Assembly (NCBI RefSeq): GCF_002277815.1
Contig: NZ_NKJI01000001.1
Span: 613,501-677,500, forward strand
Length of the DNA: 64,000 nt
Source: Pseudomonas sp. ERMR1:02
GTDB lineage: Bacteria > Pseudomonadota > Gammaproteobacteria > Pseudomonadales > Pseudomonadaceae
Reading direction: 5' to 3'
The notes under the pieces were generated by a model. It ran no database searches. It had not been told where the DNA came from and was given only the letters and a program-made list of their open reading frames with translations. Numbering within the stretch: the stretch's first letter is position 1; each line of letters opens with the position of its first letter. Of the stretch, positions 1 through 10,586 are shown in pieces. A program made the position numbers and the translations under genes.

Positions 1-205
1 GCGCCTGGGCAACGAAGTGCAGGTGGTTTTCCAGGATCACGTAGCCATACAGCTGCAGGCCGTGGTGGGTTTGCTGATATCGCCAGCAGTCGAGCAGGTG
101 GTCGACGATGTAGGGGCGGATGAACAGCGGTAGCCATTCCATGAGGGTGCAGGTGAGGAAGTGGGGTTTGTCAGGTTCGGTGATGGAGTAGCGGCTTCGG
201 CCCAT
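1..205 (-). CDS. REP-associated tyrosine transposase (RAYT), N-terminal part, cut by window edge
   Basis: The minus-strand frame starts at ATG 205 with MGRSRYSITEPDKPHF and runs off the window at base 1, leaving about 68 residues. It contains ENHLHFVAQ, whose His-x-His pair fits the HUH motif of IS200/IS605-like REP transposases. Such proteins cut and join single-stranded REP hairpins and are normally a single copy beside their cognate REPs. Here three REPs of the GATCGTTCCCACGC type lie directly upstream, at 265-514, which supports the call. The catalytic tyrosine lies outside the window, so activity cannot be judged. Confidence 0.85.
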   Translation of the reverse strand, partial: MGRSRYSITEPDKPHFLTCTLMEWLPLFIRPYIVDHLLDCWRYQQTHHGLQLYGYVILENHLHFVAQA

Positions 206-234
206 TGGATTCTTCCTTGAATCTTTCGGTGGGG

Positions 235-515
235 CAGGGATGGAACGCGGAGCGTCCCGAGAGGCATTCCCACGCGGAGCGTGGGAACGATCAGGTTGCG
301 GCGGGGAATGCGGACGCGCTAGAGGATGAGTCTGCTGTGGCGGTGGGAAATGTCAGCGCGAAGGCTCAAGTCGCCACCAATGATCGTTCCCACGCTCTGC
401 GTGGGAATGCAGCCCGTGACGCTCTGCGTCACAGCGGTGTCAGACTTGTCATCAGTGGCGAGGCTGGAACGCGGAGCGTCCCTTGAGGCATTCCCACGCG
501 GAGCGTGGGAACGAT
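235..515. repeat. Cluster of three REP palindromes (GTGGGAACGATC type)
   Basis: REPs sit at about 265-293, 381-410 and 488-514. Each is an imperfect palindrome around CCCACGC..GCGTGGG with the GATC end. Extra short inverted repeats (GGAACGCGGAGCGTCCC, and GTGACGCTCTGCGTCAC near 416-432) accompany them. Together they fill the gap between the RAYT and ltaE. I see no gene in this stretch. Confidence 0.9.
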
Positions 516-528
516 ATTGCGTGAGATA

Positions 529-1569
529 TCAGGCGCTCATTACTTCCCGGATGTCCCGAGCCAGCTCGCGCACGCGCTCTTCTTCGGTATCCCACGAGCA
601 CATGAAGCGCGCGCCGCCGTTGCCGATGAAGGTGTAGAAGCGCCAACCCTTGGCGGTCAGTGCGGCGATGGCCGGTTCCGACAGTTGCAGGAACACGCCG
701 TTGGCCTGCACCGGGAACATCAGCTCCACGCCTGGAATGTCACTGACCAGTTCGGCCAGCAGTTGCGCGCAGTGGTTGGCGTGGCGGGCGTATTTGAGCC
801 AGGCGCCGTTTTCCAGAATTCCCACCCAGGGCGCGGAAAGGAAGCGCATTTTCGACGCCAGCTGCCCGGCCTGTTTGCAGCGGTAGTCGAAGTCTTCAGC
901 CAGTGTGTGGTTGAAGAACAGAATCGCCTCGCCCACGGCCATGCCATTTTTCGTGCCGCCAAAGCACAGCACATCGACCCCGGCCTTCCAGGTCAGGTCG
1001 GCTGGCGAGCAGCCAAGGTAAGCGCAGGCGTTGGAGAATCGCGCGCCGTCCATGTGCAGGTTCAGGCCCAGTTCTTTGCAAGTCACGCTGATGGCGCGGA
1101 TTTCATCCGGGGTGTAGACGCTGCCGACTTCGGTGGCTTGGGTCAGGGTCACGACTCGGGGTTTCGGGTAGTGGATGTCCTGGCGCTTGAGGGCGATTTC
1201 GCGGATCGATTCCGGTGTCAGCTTGCCGTTTTCGGTGCGAGCGATCAGCAGTTTCGAGCCGTTGGAGAAAAACTCCGGTGCGCCGCATTCGTCGGTTTCG
1301 ACGTGGGCGGTTTCCGAGCAGATCACGCTGTGGTAACTCTGGCACAGCGACGACAGGGCCAACGAGTTGGCGGCGGTGCCGTTGAAGGCGAAGAACACTT
1401 CGCAGTCGGTTTCGAACAATTTGCGGAAATCGTCGGACGCGCGGGCGGTCCACTCGTCGTCGCCGTAAGCGCGCTGGTGGCCATGGTTGGCCTGCTCCAT
1501 GGCAGCCCAGGCTTCAGGGCAAATGCCGGAATAGTTGTCGCTGGCGAATTGTTGGCTCTTATCGGTCAT
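529..1569 (-). CDS. ltaE: Low-specificity L-threonine aldolase
   Basis: This cytosolic PLP enzyme of the fold-type I aldolase family cleaves L-threonine or allo-threonine to glycine and acetaldehyde. The 346-residue product has the usual length. The PLP-binding lysine is Lys207 in FGGTKNG, and the N-terminal FASDNYSGICPEAW and the LHMDGARFSNA segment with the PLP-contacting aspartate are also family features. It lies upstream of, and divergent from, the glyA-sox operon, so its product glycine joins the same glycine/serine/one-carbon pool. The P. aeruginosa counterpart occupies the same position next to the sarcosine cluster. The start at 1569 gives the expected N-terminus. Confidence 0.95.
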   Translation of the reverse strand: MTDKSQQFASDNYSGICPEAWAAMEQANHGHQRAYGDDEWTARASDDFRKLFETDCEVFFAFNGTAANSLALSSLCQSYHSVICSETAHVETDECGAPEFFSNGSKLLIARTENGKLTPESIREIALKRQDIHYPKPRVVTLTQATEVGSVYTPDEIRAISVTCKELGLNLHMDGARFSNACAYLGCSPADLTWKAGVDVLCFGGTKNGMAVGEAILFFNHTLAEDFDYRCKQAGQLASKMRFLSAPWVGILENGAWLKYARHANHCAQLLAELVSDIPGVELMFPVQANGVFLQLSEPAIAALTAKGWRFYTFIGNGGARFMCSWDTEEERVRELARDIREVMSA

Positions 1570-1699
1570 GGCCTGCTTCCGTGGTCGAGGCGCCTATGGT
1601 GAAGCGTCTCGTGGTCAATGATGGTGCGCACTTTACCGAAGATCGTCCGGGGAGCGCACGGGATGCACTGTCAGAAAATTACAAGGATGCCGGGCAATT

Positions 1700-2428
1700 A
1701 TGCACATGACTATGCACGTAAAGCAGCGCGACAGTGCACTGGATCTGCTCAAGTGGCTGGCGTTGCTGTGCATGGTGCTCGATCACCTGCGATATGTCGT
1801 TTACTCCGCCGATTGGTTGTATGTGCCGGGGCGTCTGGCGTTCCCGTGGTTTTGCCTGGCAATGGCGGCCAATCTGGCGCGAACGACCACGTTCACGACA
1901 AGCAGACAGTGGCGCTATCTGGGCTGGTTGCTGCTGTTTAGCGCGGTGAGTGAAATTCCCTACCGGATGTTCATTCTCGATCCCAACGTGTTGAACGTTA
2001 TGCCCACGCTTGCCTTGGGTTTGCTGGTGGCACGTGGCTGGCTCGACCGGACGCTTCAAGCGCGACTGCTGGGGGCCGCGGCCCTGATGCTGGCGGGGCT
2101 GTTTTCCGGGCGATTGATGTTTGGCTTTTTCGGCGTGCTGTTGCCGCTGGCGATGCTGCTGGTGATCCGGCGTCCCTGGTATTTTGCGCTGTTGCCGGGG
2201 CTGGTCTGTCTTGCGGCCAATCAATGGCAGGTGCTGTATGACGCCGTTCGATTGAGTAACCACGTGGCGATGGCGGCGATTGCCACTTGTCTGATTGCGC
2301 CATGGCTTGGGGTGTTCTTGTTGCGACATGCTCAGGGCGTAAAAGCACCGCCCATGCGGCGCTGGGCATATGCCCTGTATCCCGTGCATTTCCTTGCGTT
2401 GCTGGCCTTGCGCGAAGCCCTGTCGTAA
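1700..2428 (+). CDS. TraX family integral membrane protein
   Basis: A 242-residue, very hydrophobic protein with about seven or eight membrane segments. The N-terminal SALDLLKWLALLCMVLDHLR is the signature of the TraX family, whose founding member acetylates F-pilin; the family falls in the broad membrane acyltransferase fold. Chromosomal copies like this are common in pseudomonads and their substrate is unknown. No conjugation genes are nearby, so a pilin role should not be assumed. Three in-frame ATGs (1700, 1706, 1712) are possible starts. AAGGA at 1683-1687 fits the first best, though the spacing is long. Confidence 0.85.
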   Translation: MHMTMHVKQRDSALDLLKWLALLCMVLDHLRYVVYSADWLYVPGRLAFPWFCLAMAANLARTTTFTTSRQWRYLGWLLLFSAVSEIPYRMFILDPNVLNVMPTLALGLLVARGWLDRTLQARLLGAAALMLAGLFSGRLMFGFFGVLLPLAMLLVIRRPWYFALLPGLVCLAANQWQVLYDAVRLSNHVAMAAIATCLIAPWLGVFLLRHAQGVKAPPMRRWAYALYPVHFLALLALREALS

Positions 2429-2430
2429 CC

Positions 2431-2524
2431 CTGTAGGAGCTGGCTCGCCAGCGAAGGCGGCGGCACATCCGGCGTTGATGGTGGCTGACCCACCGCTTTC
2501 GCTGGCAAGCCAGCTCCTACAGGG
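2431..2524. repeat. REP pair, CTGTAGGAGC type, inverted
   Basis: Two inverted REPs (CTGTAGGAGCTGGCTCGCCA and its near-complement ending CCAGCTCCTACAGG) are separated by about 45 bases. They lie between traX and glyA and could form a large cruciform or an mRNA hairpin. The rest of the 2429-2711 gap holds only the glyA leader. Confidence 0.9.
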
Positions 2525-2711
2525 GAGCAGGGTGATCTTGCGAGCGTGCCGGGGTGTCCATTTCCCGCCATGTCGTAAACGCACCTTTACGTGGCGCCCA
2601 TAGGCATTTGACCTGTCTGCACCGGTCATACCATCGCTATCAAAGGGCACTGCCGTAAAGCCAGTGCCTTACCGAGACGAATGGCGCACAGATGCCGCTG
2701 GGAGAGACGCG

Positions 2712-3965
<1,254 letters not shown>

Positions 3966-3988
3966 GTGCGGTTTTGGAGTAAATGACT

Positions 3989-5239
3989 ATGCAACGCTAC
4001 TCAGGCTTCGGCCTCTTCAAACACTCTCTCAGCCACCATGAAAACTGGCAGCGCATGTGGCGCACGCCAACCCCTAAAAAGGTCTACGACGTAGTCATCG
4101 TCGGCGGTGGCGGGCACGGTCTGGCGACCGCCTACTACCTGGCCAAGGAACACGGCATCACTAACGTGGCCGTGGTCGAAAAAGGCTGGCTGGGCGGCGG
4201 TAACACCGCGCGCAACACCACCATCGTTCGCTCCAACTACTTGTGGGACGAGTCGGCGCACCTGTACGAACACGCGATGAAACTGTGGGAAGGCCTGTCC
4301 CAGGACCTGAACTACAACGTGATGTTCTCCCAGCGCGGCGTCTACAACCTGTGCCACACCCTGCAGGACATCCGTGATTCCGAGCGTCGGGTCAGCGCCA
4401 ACCGCCTCAATGGCGTCGACGGTGAACTGCTCGATGCCAAGCAAGTCGCTGACGAGATTCCGTACCTCGATTGCTCGAAGAACACTCGCTACCCGGTGAT
4501 GGGCGCGACCGTCCAGCGTCGCGGCGGCGTGGCCCGTCACGATGCCGTGGCCTGGGGCTTTGCCCGTGCCGCTGACGCACTGGGCGTGGACCTGATTCAG
4601 CAGACCGAAGTGATCGGTTTCCGCAAGGAAAACGGCGTGTGCATCGGTGTCGAAACCAACAAGGGCTTCATCGGCGCCAAGCGCGTCGGCGTGGTCACTG
4701 CCGGTAACTCCGGACACATGGCCAAACTCGCCGGTTTCCGTCTGCCGATCGAATCGCACCCGCTGCAAGCGTTGGTGTCCGAGCCGATCAAACCGATTAT
4801 CGACAGCGTGATCATGTCCAACGCCGTACACGGTTACATCAGCCAGTCCGACAAGGGCGACTTGGTGATCGGCGCCGGTATCGACGGCTACAACGGCTAC
4901 GGCCAGCGTGGTTCGTACCCGGTGATCGAGCACACCATCCAGGCCATCGTCGAAATGTTCCCGGTGCTGTCCCGCGTACGCATGAACCGTCAGTGGGGCG
5001 GCATCGTCGACACCACGCCGGATGCATGCCCGATCATCTCGAAAACCCCGGTGCCGAACATGTTCTTCAACTGCGGTTGGGGCACCGGTGGCTTCAAGGC
5101 AACACCTGGCTCGGGCAACGTATTTGCCGCGAGCCTGGCCAAGGGTGAAATGCACCCGCTGGCCGCACCTTTCTCCATCGACCGTTTCCACAACGGTGCG
5201 TTGATCGATGAACACGGCGCTGCTGCCGTTGCCCACTAG
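3989..5239 (+). CDS. soxB: Sarcosine oxidase beta subunit
   Basis: Catalytic flavoprotein subunit of heterotetrameric sarcosine oxidase, which oxidises sarcosine to glycine, H2O2 and 5,10-methylene-THF. A dinucleotide-binding motif [10 protein letters not shown] lies at residues 35-44. His174 in [12 protein letters not shown] matches the family's histidine that carries covalent FMN. The length is 416 residues. I prefer ATG 3989 to ATG 3983 because GGAG at 3976-3979 is then about nine bases upstream instead of three. The gene begins 23 bases after glyA and the operon continues with soxD. Confidence 0.97.
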   Translation: MQRYSGFGLFKHSLSHHENWQRMWRTPTPKKVYDVVIVGGGGHGLATAYYLAKEHGITNVAVVEKGWLGGGNTARNTTIVRSNYLWDESAHLYEHAMKLWEGLSQDLNYNVMFSQRGVYNLCHTLQDIRDSERRVSANRLNGVDGELLDAKQVADEIPYLDCSKNTRYPVMGATVQRRGGVARHDAVAWGFARAADALGVDLIQQTEVIGFRKENGVCIGVETNKGFIGAKRVGVVTAGNSGHMAKLAGFRLPIESHPLQALVSEPIKPIIDSVIMSNAVHGYISQSDKGDLVIGAGIDGYNGYGQRGSYPVIEHTIQAIVEMFPVLSRVRMNRQWGGIVDTTPDACPIISKTPVPNMFFNCGWGTGGFKATPGSGNVFAASLAKGEMHPLAAPFSIDRFHNGALIDEHGAAAVAH

Positions 5240-5269
5240 CCGTCGACCTAATAAAGAGGAGAAATTCCC

Positions 5270-5599
5270 ATGTTGCATATCTTCTGTCCTCACTGCGGCG
5301 AACTGCGCTCCGAAGAGGAATTCCACGCATCCGGCCAGGCGCACATCCCGCGTCCACTGGATCCGACCAGCTGCACCGACGAGGAGTGGGGCGACTATAT
5401 GTTCTTCCGCGACAACCCTCGCGGTCTGCACCATGAACTGTGGATTCACGCCGCCGGTTGCCGTCAGTACTTCAACGCCACCCGCGACACCGTGACCTAC
5501 GAGATTCTCGAAACCTACAAGATCGGCACCAAGCCACAATTCACCGACAAGACCGATAGCCCGAAAGCGGCCACCACGGCTCTGGGAGAGAAGGTATGA
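5270..5599 (+). CDS. soxD: Sarcosine oxidase delta subunit
   Basis: Small zinc-binding subunit of heterotetrameric sarcosine oxidase, 109 residues. Cys6 and Cys9 (FCPHCGELR) plus His60 and Cys64 (WIHAAGC) form the expected zinc site. A strong ribosome binding site, AGAGGAGA, precedes ATG 5270. Its stop codon overlaps the soxA start (ATGA at 5596-5599), indicating translational coupling. Confidence 0.97.
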   Translation: MLHIFCPHCGELRSEEEFHASGQAHIPRPLDPTSCTDEEWGDYMFFRDNPRGLHHELWIHAAGCRQYFNATRDTVTYEILETYKIGTKPQFTDKTDSPKAATTALGEKV

Positions 5600-8500
5600 G
5601 CCAGATCAATCGCCTGTCCAACGGTGGACGGATCGACCGCAACAAAGTGCTGAGCTTCACCTTCAATGGCCAGAGCTACAAAGGTTTTGAAGGCGACTCG
5701 CTGGCGGCAGCCCTGATTGCCAACGGCGTCGACATCATCGGTCGCAGCTTCAAGTATTCCCGTCCGCGCGGCATCTTCGCCGCCGGCTCCGAAGAGCCAA
5801 ACGCGGTGCTGCAGATCGGCGCCACCGAAGCCACGCAGATTCCTAACGTACGCGCCACGCAACAAGCGCTGTACCAGGGCCTGGTCGCCACCAGCACCAA
5901 CGGCTGGCCGAGCGTGAACAACGACATGATGGGGATTCTCGGCAAGGTCGGCGGCAAGCTGATGCCACCGGGCTTCTACTACAAAACCTTCATGTACCCG
6001 CAATCGTTCTGGATGACTTACGAGAAGTACATTCGTAAGGCCGCTGGTCTTGGCCGTTCGCCGACCGAGAACGATCCGGACACCTACGACTACATGAACC
6101 AGCACTGCGACGTGCTGATCGTCGGCGCCGGCCCTGCCGGTCTGGCGGCTGCACTGGCGGCTGCGCGCAGCGGTGCCCGCGTGATCCTCGCCGATGAACA
6201 GGAAGAGTTCGGCGGCAGCCTGCTCGACTCCCGCGAAAGCCTCGACGGCAAACCGGCCGCCGAGTGGATCGCCAGCGTCATCGCCGAGCTCAAAGACACT
6301 CCGGACGTGCTGCTTTTGCCGCGCGCCACGGTCAACGGCTACCACGACCATAACTTCCTGACCATTCACGAACGCCTCACCGATCACCTCGGCGACCGCG
6401 CACCGATTGGCCAGGTGCGTCAGCGCATCCACCGCGTTCGCGCCAAGCGTGTAGTGCTGGCGACTGGTGCTCACGAGCGTCCGTTGGTTTACGGCAACAA
6501 CGACGTGCCGGGCAACATGCTGGCCGGCGCTGTTTCGACTTACATTCGCCGTTACGGCGTGGCACCGGGCAAAAAACTGGTGCTGTCGACCAACAACGAC
6601 CACGCCTATCGCGTAGCGCTGGATTGGCTCGACGCCAGCCTGCAAGTGGTGGCGATCGCTGACGCCCGCAGCAACCCTCGCGGTGCGCTGGTGGAAGAAG
6701 CACGCGCCAAGGGCATCCGCATCCTCACCGGCAGCGCCGTGATCGAGGCTCGTGGCACCAAGCGCGTGACCGCTGCCCGTGTTGCTGCGATCGATGTAAA
6801 AGGACACAAAGTCACCAGCCCTGGCGAGTGGCTCGAGTGCGACCTGGTTGCCAGTTCCGGCGGCTACAGCCCGGTGGTTCACCTGGCTTCGCACCTGGGC
6901 GGCAAGCCCATCTGGCGCGAAGATATCCTCGGTTTCGTACCGGGCGAAGCACCGCAGAAACGCGTGTGCGTCGGCGGCATCAACGGTGTCTACGGTCTCG
7001 GCGATTCCCTGGCCGATGGTTTTGAAGGGGGCGTGCGCGCCGCCAGCGAAGCCGGTTTCGGTGTTGTCGAAGCGACGTTGCCCAAAGCTCTGGCGCGTCT
7101 GGAAGAGCCGACCTTGGCGCTGTTCCAGGTGCCTCATGAAAAGAATTCCGCCCGTGCGCCGAAGCAGTTCGTAGACTTCCAGAACGACGTCACCGCTGGC
7201 GGCATTGAACTGGCGACCCGCGAAGGCTTTGAGTCGGTTGAGCACGTCAAGCGCTATACCGCACTGGGCTTCGGCACCGATCAGGGCAAGCTCGGTAACG
7301 TCAACGGCCTGGCTATCGCCGCCCGTTCGCTGAACGTGACCATCCCGCAGATGGGCACCACTATGTTCCGCCCGAACTACACGCCGGTGACTTTCGGCGC
7401 CGTGGCCGGTCGTCACTGTGGGCACATCTTCGAGCCGGTGCGTTTCACCGCACTGCATCACTGGCACCTGAAAAACGGCGCCGAGTTCGAAGACGTCGGT
7501 CAGTGGAAGCGTCCTTGGTACTTCCCGAAAAGCGGTGAAGACCTGCACGCTGCGGTCAAGCGCGAATGCAAAGCCGTGCGCGACAGCGTCGGCCTACTGG
7601 ACGCCTCGACCCTGGGCAAAATCGACATCCAGGGCCCGGACGCGCGCGAGTTCCTCAACCGCATCTATACCAACGCCTGGACCAAGCTCGACGTGGGCAA
7701 GGCGCGTTACGGCCTGATGTGTAAAGAAGACGGCATGGTGTTCGATGACGGCGTGACTGCATGCCTGGCCGACAACCATTTCGTGATGACCACCACCACC
7801 GGCGGCGCTGCACGCGTACTGCAATGGCTGGAAATCTACCAACAGACCGAATGGCCAGACCTGAAGGTGTACTTCACTTCCGTGACGGATCACTGGGCAA
7901 CCATGACCCTGTCTGGGCCGAACAGCCGCAAGCTGCTCAGCGAAGTCACCGACATTGATCTGAGCAACGAAGCGTTCCCGTTCATGACCTGGAAAGAAGG
8001 TGTGGTGGGCGGTGTGCCGGCGCGGGTATTCCGGATTTCGTTTACCGGTGAGCTGTCGTACGAAGTCAACGTTCAAGCCGACTATGCGATGGGCGTGCTG
8101 GAAAAAATCGTCGACGCCGGCAAGAAGTACAACCTGACGCCGTATGGCACCGAAACCATGCACGTCCTGCGGGCCGAGAAGGGCTTCATCATCGTCGGCC
8201 AGGACACCGACGGCTCGATGACTCCGGACGACCTGAACATGGGCTGGTGTGTTGGTCGCACCAAACCGTTCTCGTGGATCGGCCAGCGCGGCATGAACCG
8301 TGAAGACTGCGTGCGTGATCAGCGTAAACAGCTGGTGGGCCTGAAGCCGATCGATCCGAACAAGTGGCTGCCGGAAGGCGCGCAGCTGGTGTTCAACACC
8401 AAGCAGGCGATTCCGATGACCATGGTCGGTCACGTGACCTCCAGCTACGCGCACAACTCCCTGGGCTATTCGTTTGCCATGGGCGTGGTCAAGGGCGGCC

Positions 8501-8613
8501 TGAACCGCATGGGTGAGCGTGTGTTTGCGCCACTGGCGGACGGCAGCGTGATCGAGGCGGAAATCGTTTCTTCGGTGTTCTTCGATCCGAAAGGCGATCG
8601 CCAGAACGTCTGA
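5596..8613 (+). CDS. soxA: Sarcosine oxidase alpha subunit
   Basis: Large subunit, 1005 residues. An N-terminal ferredoxin-like domain (about 1-110) is followed by an NAD-binding Rossmann domain with VGAGPAG at 176-182, a linker region, and a C-terminal GcvT-like folate-binding domain (from about 640) that receives the methylene group onto THF. The subunit holds NAD+ and shapes the channel carrying the reactive imine from the beta subunit to folate. The start overlaps the soxD stop by four bases. A REP pair separates it from soxG, which may tune the level of downstream message. Confidence 0.97.
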   Translation: MSQINRLSNGGRIDRNKVLSFTFNGQSYKGFEGDSLAAALIANGVDIIGRSFKYSRPRGIFAAGSEEPNAVLQIGATEATQIPNVRATQQALYQGLVATSTNGWPSVNNDMMGILGKVGGKLMPPGFYYKTFMYPQSFWMTYEKYIRKAAGLGRSPTENDPDTYDYMNQHCDVLIVGAGPAGLAAALAAARSGARVILADEQEEFGGSLLDSRESLDGKPAAEWIASVIAELKDTPDVLLLPRATVNGYHDHNFLTIHERLTDHLGDRAPIGQVRQRIHRVRAKRVVLATGAHERPLVYGNNDVPGNMLAGAVSTYIRRYGVAPGKKLVLSTNNDHAYRVALDWLDASLQVVAIADARSNPRGALVEEARAKGIRILTGSAVIEARGTKRVTAARVAAIDVKGHKVTSPGEWLECDLVASSGGYSPVVHLASHLGGKPIWREDILGFVPGEAPQKRVCVGGINGVYGLGDSLADGFEGGVRAASEAGFGVVEATLPKALARLEEPTLALFQVPHEKNSARAPKQFVDFQNDVTAGGIELATREGFESVEHVKRYTALGFGTDQGKLGNVNGLAIAARSLNVTIPQMGTTMFRPNYTPVTFGAVAGRHCGHIFEPVRFTALHHWHLKNGAEFEDVGQWKRPWYFPKSGEDLHAAVKRECKAVRDSVGLLDASTLGKIDIQGPDAREFLNRIYTNAWTKLDVGKARYGLMCKEDGMVFDDGVTACLADNHFVMTTTTGGAARVLQWLEIYQQTEWPDLKVYFTSVTDHWATMTLSGPNSRKLLSEVTDIDLSNEAFPFMTWKEGVVGGVPARVFRISFTGELSYEVNVQADYAMGVLEKIVDAGKKYNLTPYGTETMHVLRAEKGFIIVGQDTDGSMTPDDLNMGWCVGRTKPFSWIGQRGMNREDCVRDQRKQLVGLKPIDPNKWLPEGAQLVFNTKQAIPMTMVGHVTSSYAHNSLGYSFAMGVVKGGLNRMGERVFAPLADGSVIEAEIVSSVFFDPKGDRQNV

Positions 8614-8617
8614 CACT

Positions 8618-8724
8618 GATCGTTCCCACGCTCTGCGTGGGAATGCATCCCGGGACGCTCCGCGTCCCAAGAGCGGACGCAGAGCGTCCATGGCGGCATT
8701 CCCACGCAGAGCGTGGGAACGATC
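8618..8724. repeat. 107-bp BIME, copy 1 (between soxA and soxG)
   Basis: Two outward REPs of the GATCGTTCCCACGC type flank a smaller inverted repeat (GGGACGCTCCGCGTCCC and relatives). By eye the 107 bases are identical to those at 9381-9487, on the other side of soxG. Confidence 0.95.
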
Positions 8725-8743
8725 AACATAAGAAAGGTGCTTT

Positions 8744-9376
8744 ATGACCGCAGCCAATGTTTACCAACAACGCCCAACCTCCGGGGCCAAGGCCGAGTCG
8801 TCGCTGCATCACGCCGACCTCGCCAGCCTGGTGGGCAAGGGTCGCAAGAGCGCCGGTGTGATCGTGCGCGAGAAAAAACTCCTCGGCCACCTGACCATCC
8901 GTGGCGATGGCCACGATGCCGCGTTCGCCGCTGGTGTACACAAGGCGCTGGGCATCGAATTGCCGGGTGCGCTGACCGTCATCGTCAAAGGTGAAACCAG
9001 CCTGCAATGGATGGGGCCGGATGAATGGTTGCTGATCGTCCCGACCGGCGAAGAATTCGCTGCCGAGAAAAAACTCCGTGAAGCGCTGGGCGACCTGCAC
9101 ATTCAGATCGTCAACGTCAGCGGTGGTCAGCAGATTCTCGAACTGAGCGGCCCGAACGTGCGCCAGGTGCTGATGAAATCCACCAGCTACGACGTGCACC
9201 CCAACAACTTCCCGGTGGGCAAGGCTGTCGGCACGGTGTTCGCCAAGTCGCAACTGGTGATCCGCCACACCGCCGAAGACACCTGGGAACTACTGATCCG
9301 TCGCAGCTTCTCGGATTACTGGTGGTTGTGGTTGCAGGATGCGTCGGCTGAGTTCGGGCTTAGCGTTCAGGCTTGA
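8744..9376 (+). CDS. soxG: Sarcosine oxidase gamma subunit
   Basis: Fourth subunit of sarcosine oxidase, 210 residues, related in fold to GcvT-type proteins. Recognisable stretches include MGPDEWLLIVP and LELSGPNVRQVLMK. It helps form the folate site with the alpha subunit. The start ATG 8744 follows an AAGAAAGG ribosome binding site placed just after the upstream REP pair. The gene is flanked on both sides by the same 107-bp BIME. Confidence 0.96.
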   Translation: MTAANVYQQRPTSGAKAESSLHHADLASLVGKGRKSAGVIVREKKLLGHLTIRGDGHDAAFAAGVHKALGIELPGALTVIVKGETSLQWMGPDEWLLIVPTGEEFAAEKKLREALGDLHIQIVNVSGGQQILELSGPNVRQVLMKSTSYDVHPNNFPVGKAVGTVFAKSQLVIRHTAEDTWELLIRRSFSDYWWLWLQDASAEFGLSVQA

Positions 9377-9380
9377 AGAT

Positions 9381-9487
9381 GATCGTTCCCACGCTCTGCG
9401 TGGGAATGCATCCCGGGACGCTCCGCGTCCCAAGAGCGGACGCAGAGCGTCCATGGCGGCATTCCCACGCAGAGCGTGGGAACGATC
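9381..9487. repeat. 107-bp BIME, copy 2 (between soxG and purU)
   Basis: Same 107 bases, same orientation as the copy at 8618-8724. The purU ribosome binding site AGGAG begins four bases after it. Confidence 0.95.
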
Positions 9488-9505
9488 AACAGGAGTCACC
9501 GCACT

Positions 9506-10363
9506 ATGAGCCGCGCCCCAGACACATGGATTCTGACCGCCGACTGCCCCAGCGTGCTCGGCACGGTGGACGCGGTGACCCGCTTTCTTTTCGAGCAGGG
9601 CTGCTACGTCACCGAACACCATTCCTTCGATGACCGGCTCTCGGCTCGTTTCTTCATTCGCGTGGAATTTCGCCAACCTGACGGCTTCGACGAACAGTCG
9701 TTCCGCGCAGGCTTGCAGGAGCGAGGTGAAGCCTTCGGCATGATCTTCGAGCTGACCCCGCCGCACCATCGACCAAAAGTAGTGATCATGGTCTCCAAGG
9801 CCGATCACTGCCTCAACGACTTGCTGTACCGCCAGCGCATCGGCCAGTTGTCCATGGACGTCGCGGCTGTGGTTTCCAACCACCCGGACCTCAAGCCGCT
9901 GGCCGACTGGCACCAGATTCCGTACTACCACTTTCCCCTGGACCCGAACGACAAGCCTTCACAGGAGCGTCAGGTTTTGCAGGTGATCGAAGAATCCGGC
10001 GCCGAGCTGGTGATCCTTGCCCGCTACATGCAAGTCCTGTCGCCAGAGCTGTGCCGCAAACTCGATGGCAAGGCGATCAACATCCACCATTCCCTGCTGC
10101 CGGGTTTCAAGGGCGCCAAGCCTTACCACCAGGCGTACAACAAGGGTGTGAAACTGGTGGGCGCCACGGCGCATTACATCAACAACGATCTGGATGAAGG
10201 GCCGATCATTGCCCAGGGCGTCGAGGTCGTGGATCACAGCCATTACCCTGAGGATTTGATCGCCAAAGGGCGGGATATCGAAGGCCTGACCTTGGCGCGG
10301 GCGGTGGGTTATCACATCGAGCGAAGGGTGTTTTTGAACGCCAATAGAACCGTCGTTCTTTAG
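9506..10363 (+). CDS. purU: Formyltetrahydrofolate deformylase
   Basis: Hydrolyses 10-formyl-THF to formate and THF, releasing folate for further rounds of sarcosine oxidation. It has an N-terminal ACT domain (about 1-85) and a C-terminal formyltransferase-like catalytic domain with NIHHSLLPGFKGA and NNDLDEGPI, which supply the Asn/His/Asp catalytic set. The product has 285 residues, the normal length. ATG 9506 has AGGAG at 9491-9495; an upstream in-frame ATG at 9476 lies inside the REP and is rejected. It belongs to the sox operon, followed by fdhA. The equivalent P. aeruginosa gene is purU2. Confidence 0.96.
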   Translation: MSRAPDTWILTADCPSVLGTVDAVTRFLFEQGCYVTEHHSFDDRLSARFFIRVEFRQPDGFDEQSFRAGLQERGEAFGMIFELTPPHHRPKVVIMVSKADHCLNDLLYRQRIGQLSMDVAAVVSNHPDLKPLADWHQIPYYHFPLDPNDKPSQERQVLQVIEESGAELVILARYMQVLSPELCRKLDGKAINIHHSLLPGFKGAKPYHQAYNKGVKLVGATAHYINNDLDEGPIIAQGVEVVDHSHYPEDLIAKGRDIEGLTLARAVGYHIERRVFLNANRTVVL

Positions 10364-10386
10364 ATTTTTGGGGCCGCTTCGCAGCC

Positions 10387-10482
10387 CATCGCCAGCAAGC
10401 CGGCTCCTACAGGATTGAGGTTCGCCGCAACAAACGAAACGACCGCGATCCCCTGTAGGAGCTGGCTTGCCAGCGAAGAGGC
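10387..10482. repeat. REP pair, CTGTAGGAGC type, inverted
   Basis: Two inverted REPs (TCGCCAGCAAGCCGGCTCC and CTGTAGGAGCTGGCTTGCCA) lie between purU and fdhA. The remaining bases to 10586 hold the fdhA leader. Confidence 0.9.
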
Positions 10483-10586
10483 CATAACAGACAACACAAG
10501 ACACACAGGCAATAACCCGAGCAATCAACGCGCCGCCGATCCCTGGCGACGCGACCGCTACATAAAAACAACAGCGAGGTGAAAGC

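Noticed and set aside
4001..5539. 512-residue minus-strand open frame opposite soxB and soxD
   Set aside because: It lies wholly opposite well-supported genes and shows the His/Val/Gly/Asp-rich composition of an antisense reading of high-GC codons. No family features.
5515..7548. 677-residue minus-strand open frame opposite soxA
   Set aside because: Antisense shadow of soxA in a high-GC genome; no start signal or domain.
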